The translations under genes and the position numbers were made by a program. A stretch of DNA of 64,000 nucleotides from Piromyces finnis (lineage: Eukaryota; Neocallimastigomycota; Neocallimastigomycetes; Neocallimastigales; Neocallimastigaceae): positions 682,001 through 746,000 of the forward strand of contig MCFH01000022.1 of the NCBI GenBank assembly GCA_002104945.1. The letters are read 5' to 3'. The notes beneath the pieces are model-generated. The model did no database searches and was not told where the DNA came from. It worked only from the letters and a program-made list of their open reading frames with translations. Positions 45,396 to 61,734 of the stretch are shown here, piece after piece. Each line of letters begins with the position of its first letter. Within the stretch, counting starts at the first letter, position 1.

Positions 45396-48300
45396 TTATG
45401 CTTTACATGAACTTGGAATACCACACCAATCATAATTTAATACACCCCAAGCACCAGATTCATCTTCTAAGTATAATTGACAATCTTCACAACATGGATA
45501 ACCATATTTCATTGACCAACATTGTTCAATTTTCATGGTACATTCATTTTGAATACCACACCATTCACCATTTTCAGAACCCCATGCACCATCTTGATCT
45601 TCTAATATAGCAACGCAGTGAGAACAGCATTTGTAACCTAAAGCTTCAGACCAACATTCATCAACAGTTTCACATTTTTTAACATCAATTTCACATGACT
45701 TTTCATCTTCCCATCCCCATAAGGAACCATCACCACCAGTACCTGTAACAACACATCCCTTACAGTATGTTTTTTCAGTTGAAGTATTTCCATTGTCAAT
45801 TGAGGTTCCTGAATTGTATCCACAAGTTTCTATATCAATTTCACAGGACTTTTCATTTTCCCATCCCCATAAAGAACCGTCACCACCAGTACCTGTGACA
45901 ACACATCCTTCACAGTAAACCTTCTTGTTAATGAAGGTTGGAACTTCAGTTAATTCGGATGGTCCTGGTAAATATGGCTTTAACCATGCCATTTGTCCTG
46001 GGAATGCTTTTTCGGCATTTGGTTCAATAGACATAGCATTATGTCCCCACCATGGACCTGCTGCCCACCATAAAGTACCAAGAACATATTCATTGTTTTC
46101 TTGGAGATATTCAATGGATTCTTGAACACATTCACGGCATTCATCAGTAAGGTATGAACCAATTTCTCCAATCCATCCCTTTAAATTGTTGGTCTTAAGC
46201 CATTCAACAAATTCTTTAAAGAGATTTTGACATGGGCGTTGAACACATTGATCACCTGTACCAGAGTAATCTTTATCAAAGTATTGGTGAACTTCAAAAA
46301 GAATATTTTCATCTTCAGATGAGAAATATCTTAAGGCAACATCAGCATTAGCTTCACCATACCAAGCTTCCTTACCCCAACTCCAAGCTCCAGTCCAACC
46401 GTTACCTGGAATTAAAATGTTGTTCTTAGCACCAGTGGAACGAATACCATCAACAGCAGCACGAGCTGCCTTGAACCAATCATCAGTTTCCATATCGTGT
46501 GGTTCATTAACTAAACCGAACCAAACATTTTCATTATCTTTGAAAATTTCAGCAAGTCTAGTCCAGAAGTCAACGAAAGCTTCAATTGGAACATCTTCAG
46601 AACCAATAAGTTTATTGTTGTAACGAGCATAGTTATGTGGATCAATAATAGCAATGGCACCCTTAGCAGTAGTAGCATCAACAACCTTTTTAAATTCAGT
46701 GATATCGAATTCATTAAATTCACCAAATAATTCATGCTGTAAACGTTCCCATCTGTTACAAATACGGAAAGCGTTCATACCTTGTTCGATAGTAGTTTCG
46801 ATGGCTTTAACATCTGGATAAATATAATGTTTATTGTAAACACCTGGTAAATTACCTTCACCAAATTCACCACTGGATTCGTTAACACCAAGGTATTGGA
46901 GTTTTTTTGAGTTGTTGTTACTTTCTCCACTTTGTTCTGATTCACAATTTTTAACATCAATTTCACATGACTTTTCATCTTCCCATCCCCATAAGGAACC
47001 ATCACCACCAGTACCTGTAACAACACATCCCTTACAGTATGTTTTTTCAGTTGAAGTATTTCCATTGTCAATTGAGGTTCCTGAATTGTATCCACAAGTT
47101 TCTATATCAATTTCACAGGACTTTTCATTTTCCCATCCCCATAAAGAACCGTCACCACCAGTACCTGTGACAACACATCCTTCACAGTAAACCTTCTTGT
47201 TAATGAAGGTTGGAACTTCAGTTAATTCGGATGGTCCTGGTAAATATGGCTTTAACCATGCCATTTGTCCTGGGAATGCTTTTTCGGCATTTGGTTCAAT
47301 AGACATAGCATTATGTCCCCACCATGGACCTGCTGCCCACCATAAAGTACCAAGAACATATTCATTGTTTTCTTGGAGATACTCAATGGATTCTTGAACA
47401 CATTCACGGCATTCGTCAGTAAGGTATGAACCAATTTCTCCAATCCATCCCTTTAAATTGTTGGTCTTAAGCCATTCAACAAATTCTTTAAAGAGATTTT
47501 GACATGGGCGTTGAACACATTGATCACCTGTACCAGAGTAATCTTTATCAAAGTATTGGTGAACTTCAAAAAGAATATTTTCATCTTCAGATGAGAAATA
47601 TCTTAAGGCAACATCAGCATTAGCTTCACCATACCAAGCTTCCTTACCCCAACTCCAAGCTCCAGTCCAACCGTTACCTGGAATTAAAATGTTGTTCTTA
47701 GCACCAGTGGAACGAATACCATCAACAGCAGCACGAGCTGCCTTGAACCAATCATCAGTTTCCATATCGTGTGGTTCATTAACTAAACCGAACCAAACAT
47801 TTTCATTATCTTTGAAAATTTCAGCAAGTCTAGTCCAGAAGTCAACGAAAGCTTCAATTGGAACATCTTCAGAACCAATAAGTTTATTGTTGTAACGAGC
47901 ATAGTTATGTGGATCAATAATAGCAATGGCACCCTTAGCAGTAGTAGCATCAACAACCTTTTTAAATTCAGTGATATCGAATTCATTAAATTCACCAAAT
48001 AATTCATGTTGTAAACGTTCCCATCTGTTACAAATACGGAAAGCATTCATACCTTGTTCGATAGTAGTTTCGATGGCTTTAACATCTGGATAAATATAAT
48101 GTTTATTGTAAACACCTGGTAAATTACCTTCACCAAATTCACCACTGGATTCATTCACACCCAACTATACATTATTTATTTAATGAAATAAAAATTATTA
48201 AATATATATTATTTGGTATTAAAATACAAATTTAAATAAAAATATTTTATTAATAATAAATATAATATTGTCTTTTTTTTTTTTTTCATTGTTTTGTTGA

Positions 48301-48422
48301 TATATCTATAGTTATAATATTTGGATTTTTTTATAAATAAAAAAATATATACTAACATATTGAAGTTTTTTGGCTGAGGCATAAGCCAAAGATGATAAAA
48401 ATAAAGCTTTTGAGAATTTCAT
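45396..48422 (-). CDS. Cellulosomal endoglucanase with two near-identical GH5 domains
   Basis: Two exons, 48422-48357 and 48164-45396, give 944 residues. Exon 1 encodes a signal peptide (MKFSKALFLSSLAYASA) and KKLQY; the phase-0 intron has donor GTTAGT. Module order: GH5 (residues about 25-311), two CBM10-like modules, linker, second GH5, two CBM10-like modules, two fungal dockerins (GYKCCSHC and GYPCCEDC). Catalytic glutamates are E152 (FGLVNEPHD) and E265 (GWIGEIGSY) in the first domain, and E576 and E689 in the second, so both should be active on cellulose. The two halves repeat with a period of exactly 424 codons. The linker before the second half reads SNNNSKKLQYLGVNESSG: the mature N-terminus, already spliced, inside the protein. 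The neighbouring paralogue has one catalytic domain and six CBM10-like modules. A heavy bifunctional copy of one activity on one scaffold anchor is unusual; an assembly error must be excluded. Confidence 0.95.
45676..46880 (-). repeat. Internal repeat copy 2 of the double GH5 gene
   Basis: This 1205-bp stretch matches 46948-48152 at an offset of 1272 bp. I compared the two by eye and saw four differences (46110/47382, 46143/47415, 46737/48009, 46773/48045), all synonymous. It encodes the second GH5 domain and its two CBM10-like modules. Confidence 0.95.
46948..48152 (-). repeat. Internal repeat copy 1 of the double GH5 gene
   Basis: First catalytic unit, direct repeat of 45676-46880. A 67-bp spacer (46881-46947) separates the two, encoding the Ser/Asn linker and the KKLQYLGVN junction peptide. 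Confidence 0.95.
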
Positions 48423-50291
48423 TTCAAATAATTTATCCCAAATATTGTTCCAGACAATATTTTTTTTATATTTTTATATTTATCAAAGGTTTAGTTTTAG
48501 TTTTATTTATTGGAGTATACTATTGTTACTATTTTTATAATTTTTTCTATACTTTTTTTTTTTTATTTTATAGTAATAATTACTTAAATATTTTATATAT
48601 TCTTTGGTGAAAATATTTCATATTTATACTTTTTATTTTAATATTTATTTAATTAAACTTTAATTTTAATAAATATATTAATATGATAATTTATAAATAG
48701 AAATAATTATCTTGAACAAATACTTATTGTAAATGGAAAATAAAGTCAAAACATTTATTAATTTATTATTTAATATTAATGAGAATTTTTATATATAATA
48801 AAGTTTATATATTTTTTTATTAAAAGTATAATACTAATATTTAACCAATATTTATATATTAATTAAAATAAATTAAATAGAAAGAACAATATAAAAAAAG
48901 ATAATAAAAATATATAGAAAATATATTGGATTGTTACATAATATATATAAATAATTATATATAAATTAATAAAATTTACTTATTACCACAATGACTCATT
49001 TAATAATATAATTTGTATACCAAAGTTATTGTAATAAAGAAAGATATAAAAAAAAAAAAAAAAAAGAATTATATATTATAGTGGTAGGTATAACTAGTAT
49101 AACTACTTAAAACTATATCTCTTTAAAATATAGTTATATACTATATTAAAAAGATTACATATACAATATTTAATTAAGGTACATTTTGTTAAATTATATG
49201 TTTATTTATTTAAGGTTAATATGAAATTATGAAATTACTTATTTATATTAATAATTTCCTATAAAAATAAAAATTTACAGTTAAATATTATAAAGAATTA
49301 TATATAAATTTAAGTTTTAATTTTATTATTTCAATATTGAAACATTTTGAATTATTGTAAATTCTGAATATTATTAAAAAATATATACAAAAACTTTAAT
49401 TCTTAAAATGATAAATCCAATAAAGATTCATATATAAATTATAAATTTTTTTTAAATAGATAATCTATTATATCCATTTCCATTATATTCATTGTATTCA
49501 TTATAATGAATAAAAAAAATAATTTATAAAATAAACTTTATAGTTTATAAAATAATTTAATATTGTTTTTTGGGAGTAAAATTTATATTTCATAAACTCA
49601 ACAAAATTATTTATTTTAGAAATATTTAATGTTTTAATAAATTGTGGTAAATATATTAATATAAAATATTTTCCTTCTTTTTGTAAAAAATTTTAACATT
49701 GTTTTACTATTAACGGAAAATATTATGTATTGTGTAATAAATTTTTAAATATATTATTATTATTTAAACTTTTTAATATCAACCTTATTTAATACAATAA
49801 GAATATTAAAAAATGAGTAATATATCATAAGGTAAATATAAAATTAATTTTCCGTTATAAAAAAATTTTATTATAACTATAATTATTATAAAATTTTATT
49901 GATTTTCTCCTTTTTTCCTTTTTTCCGTAAAATCTTAAACATTGCTATTGTTTCTGTCAAAAATTATTAACACCATTTATATATTTGTTCTGATATTAGG
50001 TTCAATTCATTTTAAATAGTTAAAAAAAAAAAGTATTTAAAAATGACTCAAAATTATTGGAAGTATTTTTTATTCGTTTATTTATTTAATAAAAATAATA
50101 TTTATTAAATAAAAAAAAAAACAACTTAATAATAAATAAGAAATATATCATTTAAATAATATTAAATGGTATGGTATATGATATTAAAAATTTTACTCAT
50201 GGTTTTAAATAAATAATAAATAAATTCTAAATTAATAATTTAATGTTTGCAATGAAAAAAAAAAGAATTACTAATATCTAAAAAAATTATT
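48423..50291. other. AT spacer upstream of the double GH5 gene
   Basis: 1.9 kb with no gene or recognisable regulatory site. It must contain the promoter of the double GH5 gene at its left side and the 3' region of the NEPRO-like gene at its right side. Confidence 0.5.
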
Positions 50292-53081
50292 TTAAAGATT
50301 CTTTTTCTTCTTTTGTTGTTTTTTGTTCTTTTTCATTTCTTTCATACGTTTATCAAGAATATTATTCTGTCTTTCCTCTTCAACTTTTAATTCTTCTTGC
50401 TGTTTAAGAACACTTTCTAAATATGTATCTGTAGTTGCTTCAAAATCATCTTTTTTATTTCTACGATCAAATTTTTTATTATTATTCCTATCCCTTTTCA
50501 TCTTTTTATTTCTATTATTGTAGCCTCTGTCTTGATCTGAAGAAGTATTCAAGCTCAATTTATCTAATGGCTTAATTACAGTTTTAGTAGTAATTTTTCC
50601 AGAGAAAATCATATCAATATCATCGTTATTAATAAGATTATTTGAGGCATTCTTATCTTCTTCGTTATTAATATCACTTAATTTTCTTTTTTTTACTTTT
50701 TTATTTTTTATTTTTTGAGGTTTTTGATTATCATTATCACTGGTAGTTTCGCCGTTTGAATCTTTGACAGAGCTAAATAATTTATCTATTAAATCAAATC
50801 CATTACTATGACCATCATCCTTTTTTCCTTTACTAATATTATTTTTCTTATTTTGCTTTTGTTTGGTTTGACTATTAGTATCAGTACTATTGTCTTTAAC
50901 AGTATTAAATAATTTATCAATTAAATCAAGGCCATTTACTTCATTTTCTTCTTTATCTTCTTTTTCCGTTTTATTTTTATTACCTAGACTTATTGGTAAA
51001 GAATCAAAAATATTATCAATAATATTATCATTACTAGTTTTAATTTGTTTCTTTTGATGTTGTTTTTGCTTTTTTTTGTTTATTTTTTTTTCCTTTAATT
51101 TTGATGATTCTTGAATTTTTCGGTTATTAGAAGATTCACCAGCATCATTACTATCAGATCCTAAAACACCCCAAAAACTAGATGATAATTCATTATTACT
51201 TTCCTCAATAATAATTGGTTTCTCTTCTTTTTCCATTTCTTTATCCTTATCTTCATCTATATCAAATAAAAATATATTAATATATAAATTAAATTATATT
51301 TGCATTATATTGTTAATTATATTCTGTTTATAATACCATCCATTTTACTACCTTTTATTTCACTTGACTCATCTATCGCTTTTTGAATTGATAAATAATT
51401 TGAATATTCTGATTCTATGGATCTTTATAATTAATATATTTACATTAGAATTTTAAACATAATCATAAATATATGAAAATATAATTAATAAAATCATACT
51501 TTGAATGAATAACAATATCATCAATACTTTCAGTTAGTCCAATTTCATATTCCTTATTTTTAACCTATTTTATATTTTACATATACGTACAACATTATTA
51601 TATTGATTTTATTACTTTTTTATGAGAGAAATTTATATTTATTTATTTATTTTTTTTTTTTAATCTTTTATTTGTTAATTTTTACTTACTTGTTTTAAGG
51701 TTGACATCCAATGATATGACATTTTATAACAAAGGTTCATTTCTTTTAAAACAAATTGGAAATATATATGAAGTCTACTTGTTGAACTCATAACAATGAG
51801 TGCAAATGGCATGAATAATCCTTGTCTTAAAATAGCATGAAAAGCACTATGAATATAGAATCAATAATTAATACCATTAAATATATAGATAATAGAAAAA
51901 AAAAAAGTAATTTACTTTCATTATAAATACATACACATATGTGTCTTCAAGTACATTGATTGTCTTTTTTAATATTAAGTTTTTAATATTATATAATTGA
52001 ATTTATATAGTTGATAAGCAAAATAATTAAAAAAATATTAAATTTTAAATATTATTTTTATTTTAACCAACCTTTGATAATAATTTATATCCACCAACTA
52101 AGCGTGTTAAAAAAAAAGATACCATTTCTCTTGAAGGCAATTTATAAATATCTTTATCCCCAGTTCTATATATATATATATTACATAATATTTTAGTTAA
52201 ATTTATTTCTGGTAATATTATTTACTTTATTTCTCTTACTTTGTTGGTATAATTTTATCCATAATATCTGAAAGATTTAATTCTTGAAAACGTTTTAGGC
52301 ATCTTGATAGCTGTTATTATTGTTTAAAATAATGGATATATATTTTAAATATTTTGTTTAATTTACATGAAATAAAATTTTATCGAAAGTACTAATTCTA
52401 ATTAATTTTAAATAAACTATCTTTTATCATTATACTTTATATACTTAAATACAAATATTTTTGAATATATACAATTTAAATTTCCTTCTTTTTTTTTTAA
52501 AAAAAAAAAAAAAGGAATAAATAGATAAACTCAAAAATATACATATATATTTAAAATTATATTATATTTTCAAATTATAAAAATTAAATTTTATAATAAA
52601 AATCAAGATTTATATGAAATTTCATTATATAATAAAGAATAATAATAATTAATTTTAATACAGAGAATTTATTTTTATAAACAAAAAAATTATCTGTATT
52701 AAAAACAATATAAATTCAATGCTACTGAAATATATTTAACAATAACTAATAACATTTTTCCCTTTTAATCCATTTAATCCATAAGTTTAATTTTTAAAAT
52801 TTCGAAATCTATTATCAATATATAATGTATAATTAACAATAATTTTATATTTTTATAACATTTACTTCAACTAATTTTCTTAAATGCGCTGATTTTCTAT
52901 GTTGTAATGTATTTTTGTATAATATACGTTGAATTATTGCGATTTCTTCATAAAGTTGTTTCTTTGTGAACAATCTTTGAAAATAATATAATTTTGGAAC
53001 CCATCCATTATTAACTAATCCTGTATCTGTATCCTCTTCAGGACACACTGGTAATTCAAGTGACCTTTTATTCCAATTCAT
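50292..53081 (-). CDS. NEPRO: NEPRO-like nucleolar protein (RNase MRP/P-associated family)
   Basis: Eight exons: 53081-52866, 52310-52240, 52165-52072, 51963-51935, 51846-51690, 51564-51500, 51422-51352, 51256-50292. All GT-AG and frame-consistent, they total 555 residues (human NEPRO is 567). The N-terminal half matches the family plan: an ILYKNTLQHRKSAHLRKLVE helix (the N-Q-H-R type motif shared by NEPRO and Rmp1), then LPSREMVSFFLTRLVGGYKL, then FHAILRQGLFMPFALIVMSS with TSRLHIYFQLVLKE. The C-terminal 320 residues are charged, Lys/Asp/Asn-rich and disordered, with a repeated GLDLIDKLFNTVKD / GFDLIDKLFSSVKD motif and a related DNIIDNIFDSLP, ending in poly-Lys/Gln, as expected for nucleolar proteins. 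NEPRO/Rmp1 proteins work with RNase MRP in rRNA maturation; here inferred. The middle of the gene was assembled from very short exons, so small boundary errors are possible. Confidence 0.82.
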
Positions 53082-56000
53082 CTTATTATATTTTTACTAA
53101 ATATTAAATTTATTCATATATAATTGTATTCTTTTTATAAAAATTGATAATTTTTAATTTTATTAGAAATTCCCTTAAATTGATAAAAAAAAAATAATAA
53201 TGTTGTAATATGTGATTTATTAAACACACGTGTATTTGGACCATGTGATATATATAATAATTTTATGATTTAAATACATATTCTTTTCATGTAATATATT
53301 AACAATTATTAACAATAGAATTTTAATTAATCCAAAAATATTTGTAGTATTCTTTCAAACAAAATTTTCCAATATAAAATGTATTATAGAGCTTTAAAAT
53401 AAATAACAAGAATTATAATAAATGCTATAGTTAGAGACATTTAAACAGAAATTTCTATAATATAGGTATATATTCATTATCATTTATATTTATTTTTTTA
53501 TCTATGGATTAGGGAATACATTAGATACATTAATATTCAATAAAACTTTGATACAGGTAAAAAAACAACACTATTTAATTCGATCTATATACTATTTTTA
53601 TTATTTGTTAGTTAACTATTAGAAAAATTAATATAACAAAAAATTTGTATATTAAATTTTACTGTTCCTTTAAGTAAATTAAGTTTTTTTGGAACAGTAA
53701 AATTTAAATATTTCTTTAACATTAGATTTGTTAAAGCTATGTAGTAAAGATTAAAGTTGTATTTTATTCATTACATAAAGCAATAATATATAAATATGTT
53801 TTATGTTTTATGCATTATATATTATTATTAGCAATTTTTTTTAATTTAGTAATAGTAAATAGTTTCTCTACACACATTACTTTTCATAAAAAAGAAAAAT
53901 ATTTGAAAAAAGAAGTTTTTGTTATTAGAATATTTTACTACTGTTTAGACATAAAATCATTTATAAAGATTTTTTTATATTAATGAATTTATAATAAATA
54001 TATCTTTTTAATAAGTAACATAATAATAAGAATTTAAAGACCAATATGAACAATTGTTTTTTCATTCCTTTTTCATCTTACTTTTATTTTTATTGTTTAT
54101 TAATTTCGATAAAAAAGACCAAAAAAAAAAAAAAGAAATATTTAATATGGAGTTTTTTTCTATATTTTTAATTTAATTTTTGAAGATTTTAATTAAAGTA
54201 TAAACTTTAATTACTAATAAAATTTAAAGAATAGAATGTGTTAATTTAAAAGATTAAAACTCTATTAACTAGTTTTTTTTAAATTTTATAACTTGTGATT
54301 TAGACAATTTACTTTTTCATAATATTAATTATTAAAAATTTCATTAGTAAAGTTTTAAAATAAGTAATATTTATACATATACTAATCCTATTAAAATATA
54401 AATAATAAAAAGTTTAATTTTATTATTGCATAAAATGCGTATAAATTTATAATATACAATTTCTCTTTCCAGTGTTAACTTTTTTTTATATAAACATTTT
54501 TACCAGTATATAATATATTAAATTTATATATTTATTTTAATAAAAGTGATTTTATTGGTGTTTTAAATTTTCAATTTACCAAAATCTACAATGATTCAAT
54601 AAAAAAAAGATAAACTTTTAAAAAGGATAAGCCAACAATGTTTAATGCTTAGAATAATTAAAATATACAAAATACCTTTAAAATTTTATAATGTTTCAAA
54701 AAAAGTTATTATTATTATTATTATTATTACCAGAAGGTTTAATAGCTTTTTTAAAAGTAAATTCATAAAAGATATAATTTTTTATATTTTTTATATGATG
54801 AATTAAAATATATATTATAATATAATGAATAATATATTACAATTAAAAATAAAATATTATAAAATTATAATATATTTAATATAAATGAATATACTATCTA
54901 TATTATATTAAAATAAATTAAATTTAATTTATTCTACTTATATTGTTACAAATATGATAAATATATTATAAACATATATTAAAATAAATTAATTATTCCA
55001 ATAAATTCAATTGAAATAAATAATTTTATATTAATATTTAATATATTTTCATATATTTATTTATTAATGAAAATATATTTAGATAATAATAGAGTTTTAT
55101 AATTTTTTTTATATATTAATTAAATAGAAAAAAACCAAAAAAAAAAAAGAAATATGCATGCTTCATCATCACCTTATTATTTGTTTTAGAATAAATATTG
55201 CCTTTTGATCATTTTTAATGTGAATGAAATTATAAAGTTTATAATATAATGAATAATAATAGTCAATAATAGTCAATAAATATTACTATATTCCTAAATA
55301 ATAATAATATTATCCAAATCAATATTTTTTTTATTTGAAAATAGATTTATTAATTTATATACTTTGTTATTTGATTAAAAGTAATACAAAATAATTTTAA
55401 TATAATCATAATTAAGCTATTCAAAAAAAAAAAAAAAAAAATTTTTTTCCCTTTTTTTCTTTAAACTAAACCAAAATTTTTTTTTTATATATAATTTTAA
55501 AAAACAGATTTAATAAAAATTTATATTTTATTTATAAAAAAAAAAAAAAGAAAATAAAATTAAAAATAGAAAATAAAAAACTATATTAATAGAATTTTGA
55601 AGATTTTCTTTTTAATTTATTAATTTATTTATTTTTAGCGAAAATTTAGAAATAAATTAGTAAATTTAAAAGAAATACTACAACTGAAAAATCTAATTAA
55701 TATCAAACTAAATTTAAAAAGGAAATAAAAACTAAAAGGAATTTAAAAAAAGAAAAACGAATTAATCGTTTATATTATCAACATTCTTTTTTTATTTATT
55801 CTTGACAAATCTTTATAAAACCGAAACAATAAATTAATTTAAAAGTAAAAATAGTAATATATTAAATATATAAAAATTTGAAATATATTTATTTTTTTTT
55901 CGAGGATTTTAAATATAATGCAAAATTACAAAAAACTATAAATCCAAATAATATATTTTACATAAAAAAATAAAATATAAGAATAAAAATGCGCTAAAAA

Positions 56001-56611
56001 AAAAGTCAACTAAATATTTATCATATAAATCAATTTGAATTAAAATATAGAAAAGTAAATAAAAAATAAAACAACTAGAGCAATTTATATAAAATGTATA
56101 TTTGATAACAATCATGACTGTAAATAATAAAACATTTGAAAAGATAAATGAATAAAAAGCTTCAAATTTATGTATGCAATATATTTAAAGAAATAAAAAA
56201 AAATCCTTTAATTTTAATAATAAATGAATTATATAAACATAAAATTATTATATAGATAAAAGAATAAAAAAATAAAATTATTTTTATTTTTTTTTCATCC
56301 AGGAATTAATAATAATCCATTATCATTGATATTAAAAATTATATTATTAAAAATGCCTTTCAATTATATAATAAATTACCATAATATTATATTTTCAGCA
56401 AAAAAAAAAAAATATATATATATATAAAACAAACTAATATATATAACAATCTTGTTTTAATTATCAATACTTTTAATTCAAATATTTAATTAAAATATTT
56501 AAATGTTTAAATTTTTAATTATTAACATATCAAAGAATCGTTATTAATTTAAATTTTAATAAAATATTTATTTATATAAAATAGTAATAGAAATAAATAA
56601 TTTTAGTAAAA
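53082..56611. other. AT spacer, about 3.5 kb
   Basis: No gene is supported. Apart from the inverted repeat at 53652-53707 and AT-rich runs, nothing stands out. Confidence 0.5.
53652..53707. repeat. Perfect 17-bp inverted repeat, 22-nt loop
   Basis: The arm TTAAATTTTACTGTTCC at 53652-53668 is exactly complementary to 53691-53707, with 22 nt between. Its GGAACAGT core makes it more than an A/T accident. It could be a short foldback element or an RNA hairpin. Confidence 0.8.
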
Positions 56612-58039
56612 ATGACAAGCAGTAAATCAGGAAAAAAATCAAAAATAAATAAGAGTGACATTTCAGTACCAGTTACAATGTTAAAACCTATGAATGAAGG
56701 TAGCGTTTCATTCCAAAAAGGTAAGGGGAATGAAGTGCCATTTATGGATCTTCAATTTGAAGACGAAGCCATTGAAGAACCAGCTATGACTATGCAACAA
56801 TATCAAGATTTCTTACAAGCTGTTGCTACTTTTAGAAAATCTATTCAAGCTATGGCAATGACAGCTGAAAAGTTTGTTAGAGCTTTAGAAGATGTTACTA
56901 ACTATGCTTCAAAAAGTAATTTTCGATTTTTATAATTACTTATTTTATTAATAGTATATATTAAAAATTTAATATAAAATAAAAAAAATTGTAAAATTTT
57001 AATATGTATATTTGTATATGTAAAAATAATAATATAGCCAATATTACAAGACCACACATTTTAGCAGATCTTGATTTTCTTATTGATAGTACTCAGTTAT
57101 TTGCTAATGCCAATATGGTTTGGGTATGAATTAATTTACCTTTTAATCAATAACAAATTTCCTTTTAAAAACCATTATAGTTATATAGTTATATTAAATA
57201 AGTAATAAAAATCTTATTGCTTAATAATTATAGGCTGAAGCCTTAGAAAGAGAATTTGAAGTTCCAATAGCAACCGATATTAATGCACACCAAGCTAGAG
57301 GAAAGGTAAAAAAAATAAAGTAATAATAATAATGATGATGATGATGATAATAATAATAATAATAATACAAATAATTTTATATCAAATAAAATAATTTAGC
57401 TTACCCAACACACTAATGAAAAGAAAGTTAAAGAATTAATTGCATCATTCCAAAAAGAAGAATATGATTCTTACAAAAAAGGAAAGAAACAACAAAGAGA
57501 TTTAGGAATGCTTACTGATGTAAGAGAGATAAATAAATAAATAAATAAATAAAATAGATAAATATTTTTTAGCTTATTCAATTACTAATAAAATTCTTAT
57601 TTTTAATTTGAATAATATAATACATAAAATTTGGATTTTTATAATACTAGTCTTTAAATTCAAGAGTATCATGTGTTGCTGAAATCAAACGTTTATTAAT
57701 TGACAGTTCAAGCATTTATGATCGTTTAGCTTCTGAATCAGTTGAATTTATTTTAGAACATTGTGCTATTGGTATTAGACGTGAACTTGAAACTTTTGAA
57801 ACAATCGTTGAAGGACTTAAAAAAGTAATTATTTTATTTTTATGATAATTTTTTTAAGAATCATATGGATATGGGAATTAAAATTTTATTTTTAAAACTA
57901 ATAATAGTTGGGTGCTTTCCAAACTGCTCAAGAAGAAGAATCATACATAGATGACAAGGCTCCATCAGATTTAATCTTCACAGAAGAAGAAGAAAAGTTT
58001 AAATTAGATTTCTTAAGAGAAGCTTTAAAGGATATATAA
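56612..58039 (+). CDS. Helical protein, possibly BAR/IMD-like (Ivy1-type)
   Basis: Six exons: 56612-56915, 57038-57123, 57234-57305, 57400-57519, 57651-57824, 57908-58039. All GT-AG with frame kept, giving 295 residues. A basic N-terminus (about 45 residues) precedes a long stretch of amphipathic helices: QYQDFLQAVATFRKSIQAMA, TNITRPHILADLDFLIDSTQ, then a coiled Lys/Glu/Gln region with KKGKKQQRDLG and RRELETFETIVEGLKK, and an acidic end. The sequence of three long helices with a central basic helix is what BAR-superfamily membrane-bending dimers look like, and fungal Ivy1-type IMD proteins are my best guess. No diagnostic motif proves it. The gene is complete: the start ATG has an A-rich leader and the last exon ends in TAA. 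Confidence 0.78.
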
Positions 58040-58879
58040 ATTAAATAATATATATTAATATTTAAAGAATTTATCAAAGTAATTTGATATTTTAAACAAA
58101 TATAATCTAATCAAGATATCAAAAAATTCCTCGGTCAATCAATTAAAATCCAAATCCTGAAAGAAATTATACTGTTAATAATATTTCTTTTTTTTTCTTT
58201 TTTTTTTTTTTTTTCCTTTGTGTAATAAGAAATAAGAAAAAGGAATAACAAAAAATATTTCGAATTATTTTTTTTTCTTCAAAACAAGGAAAAACAACTA
58301 CTATATATATATTACAAATTATTTTTTAAGAAAAGGACGAAAAAAAAAAAAAAACGAAAAAACCAATAACAACAATAATAATAATAATTAATTAATGATG
58401 ATAAATAATAAAAGAAAAAAAAAATATTATAAAAAAATATTTTATTTTAAAATTTGATTTATTATTATTATATTTTTAATAGAAACAATATTAAAACAAA
58501 ATTTTTTATTTCTTATATAAAAAAAATTATTACTAAAAATAAAAATAAAAATAAAAATAAAATATATATATGTTTCTTTTTATTTTATTTTTTGTTTTCT
58601 TTTATTTTTCTTTTTTCAAAAAAAAAAAAAAAAATAATATATATATCTATAATTAATTACTATGTTAGAAAAGAAAAAAATACTAAAACTTTAATTATGA
58701 AAAATTGAATTTAATTGAATTTAAAATTTTACCACCATATAATAATGCATTAAAGTATGGTTTTATAACATAAATATTATTAAACCACGTGAAATAACAA
58801 ATTAAATAAATAAAATATAATAAAAAAAATAATAATTAAAATTTTTTATTTTTAACAAATTACAATTTGAATTTCAAAA
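58040..58879. other. Spacer with homopolymers
   Basis: 840 bp between two genes on the same strand, containing poly-T (58199-58214), poly-A runs and an (AAAAT)n patch. An open frame at 58454-58708 is low complexity and not a gene. Confidence 0.55.
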
Positions 58880-61734
<2,855 letters not shown>

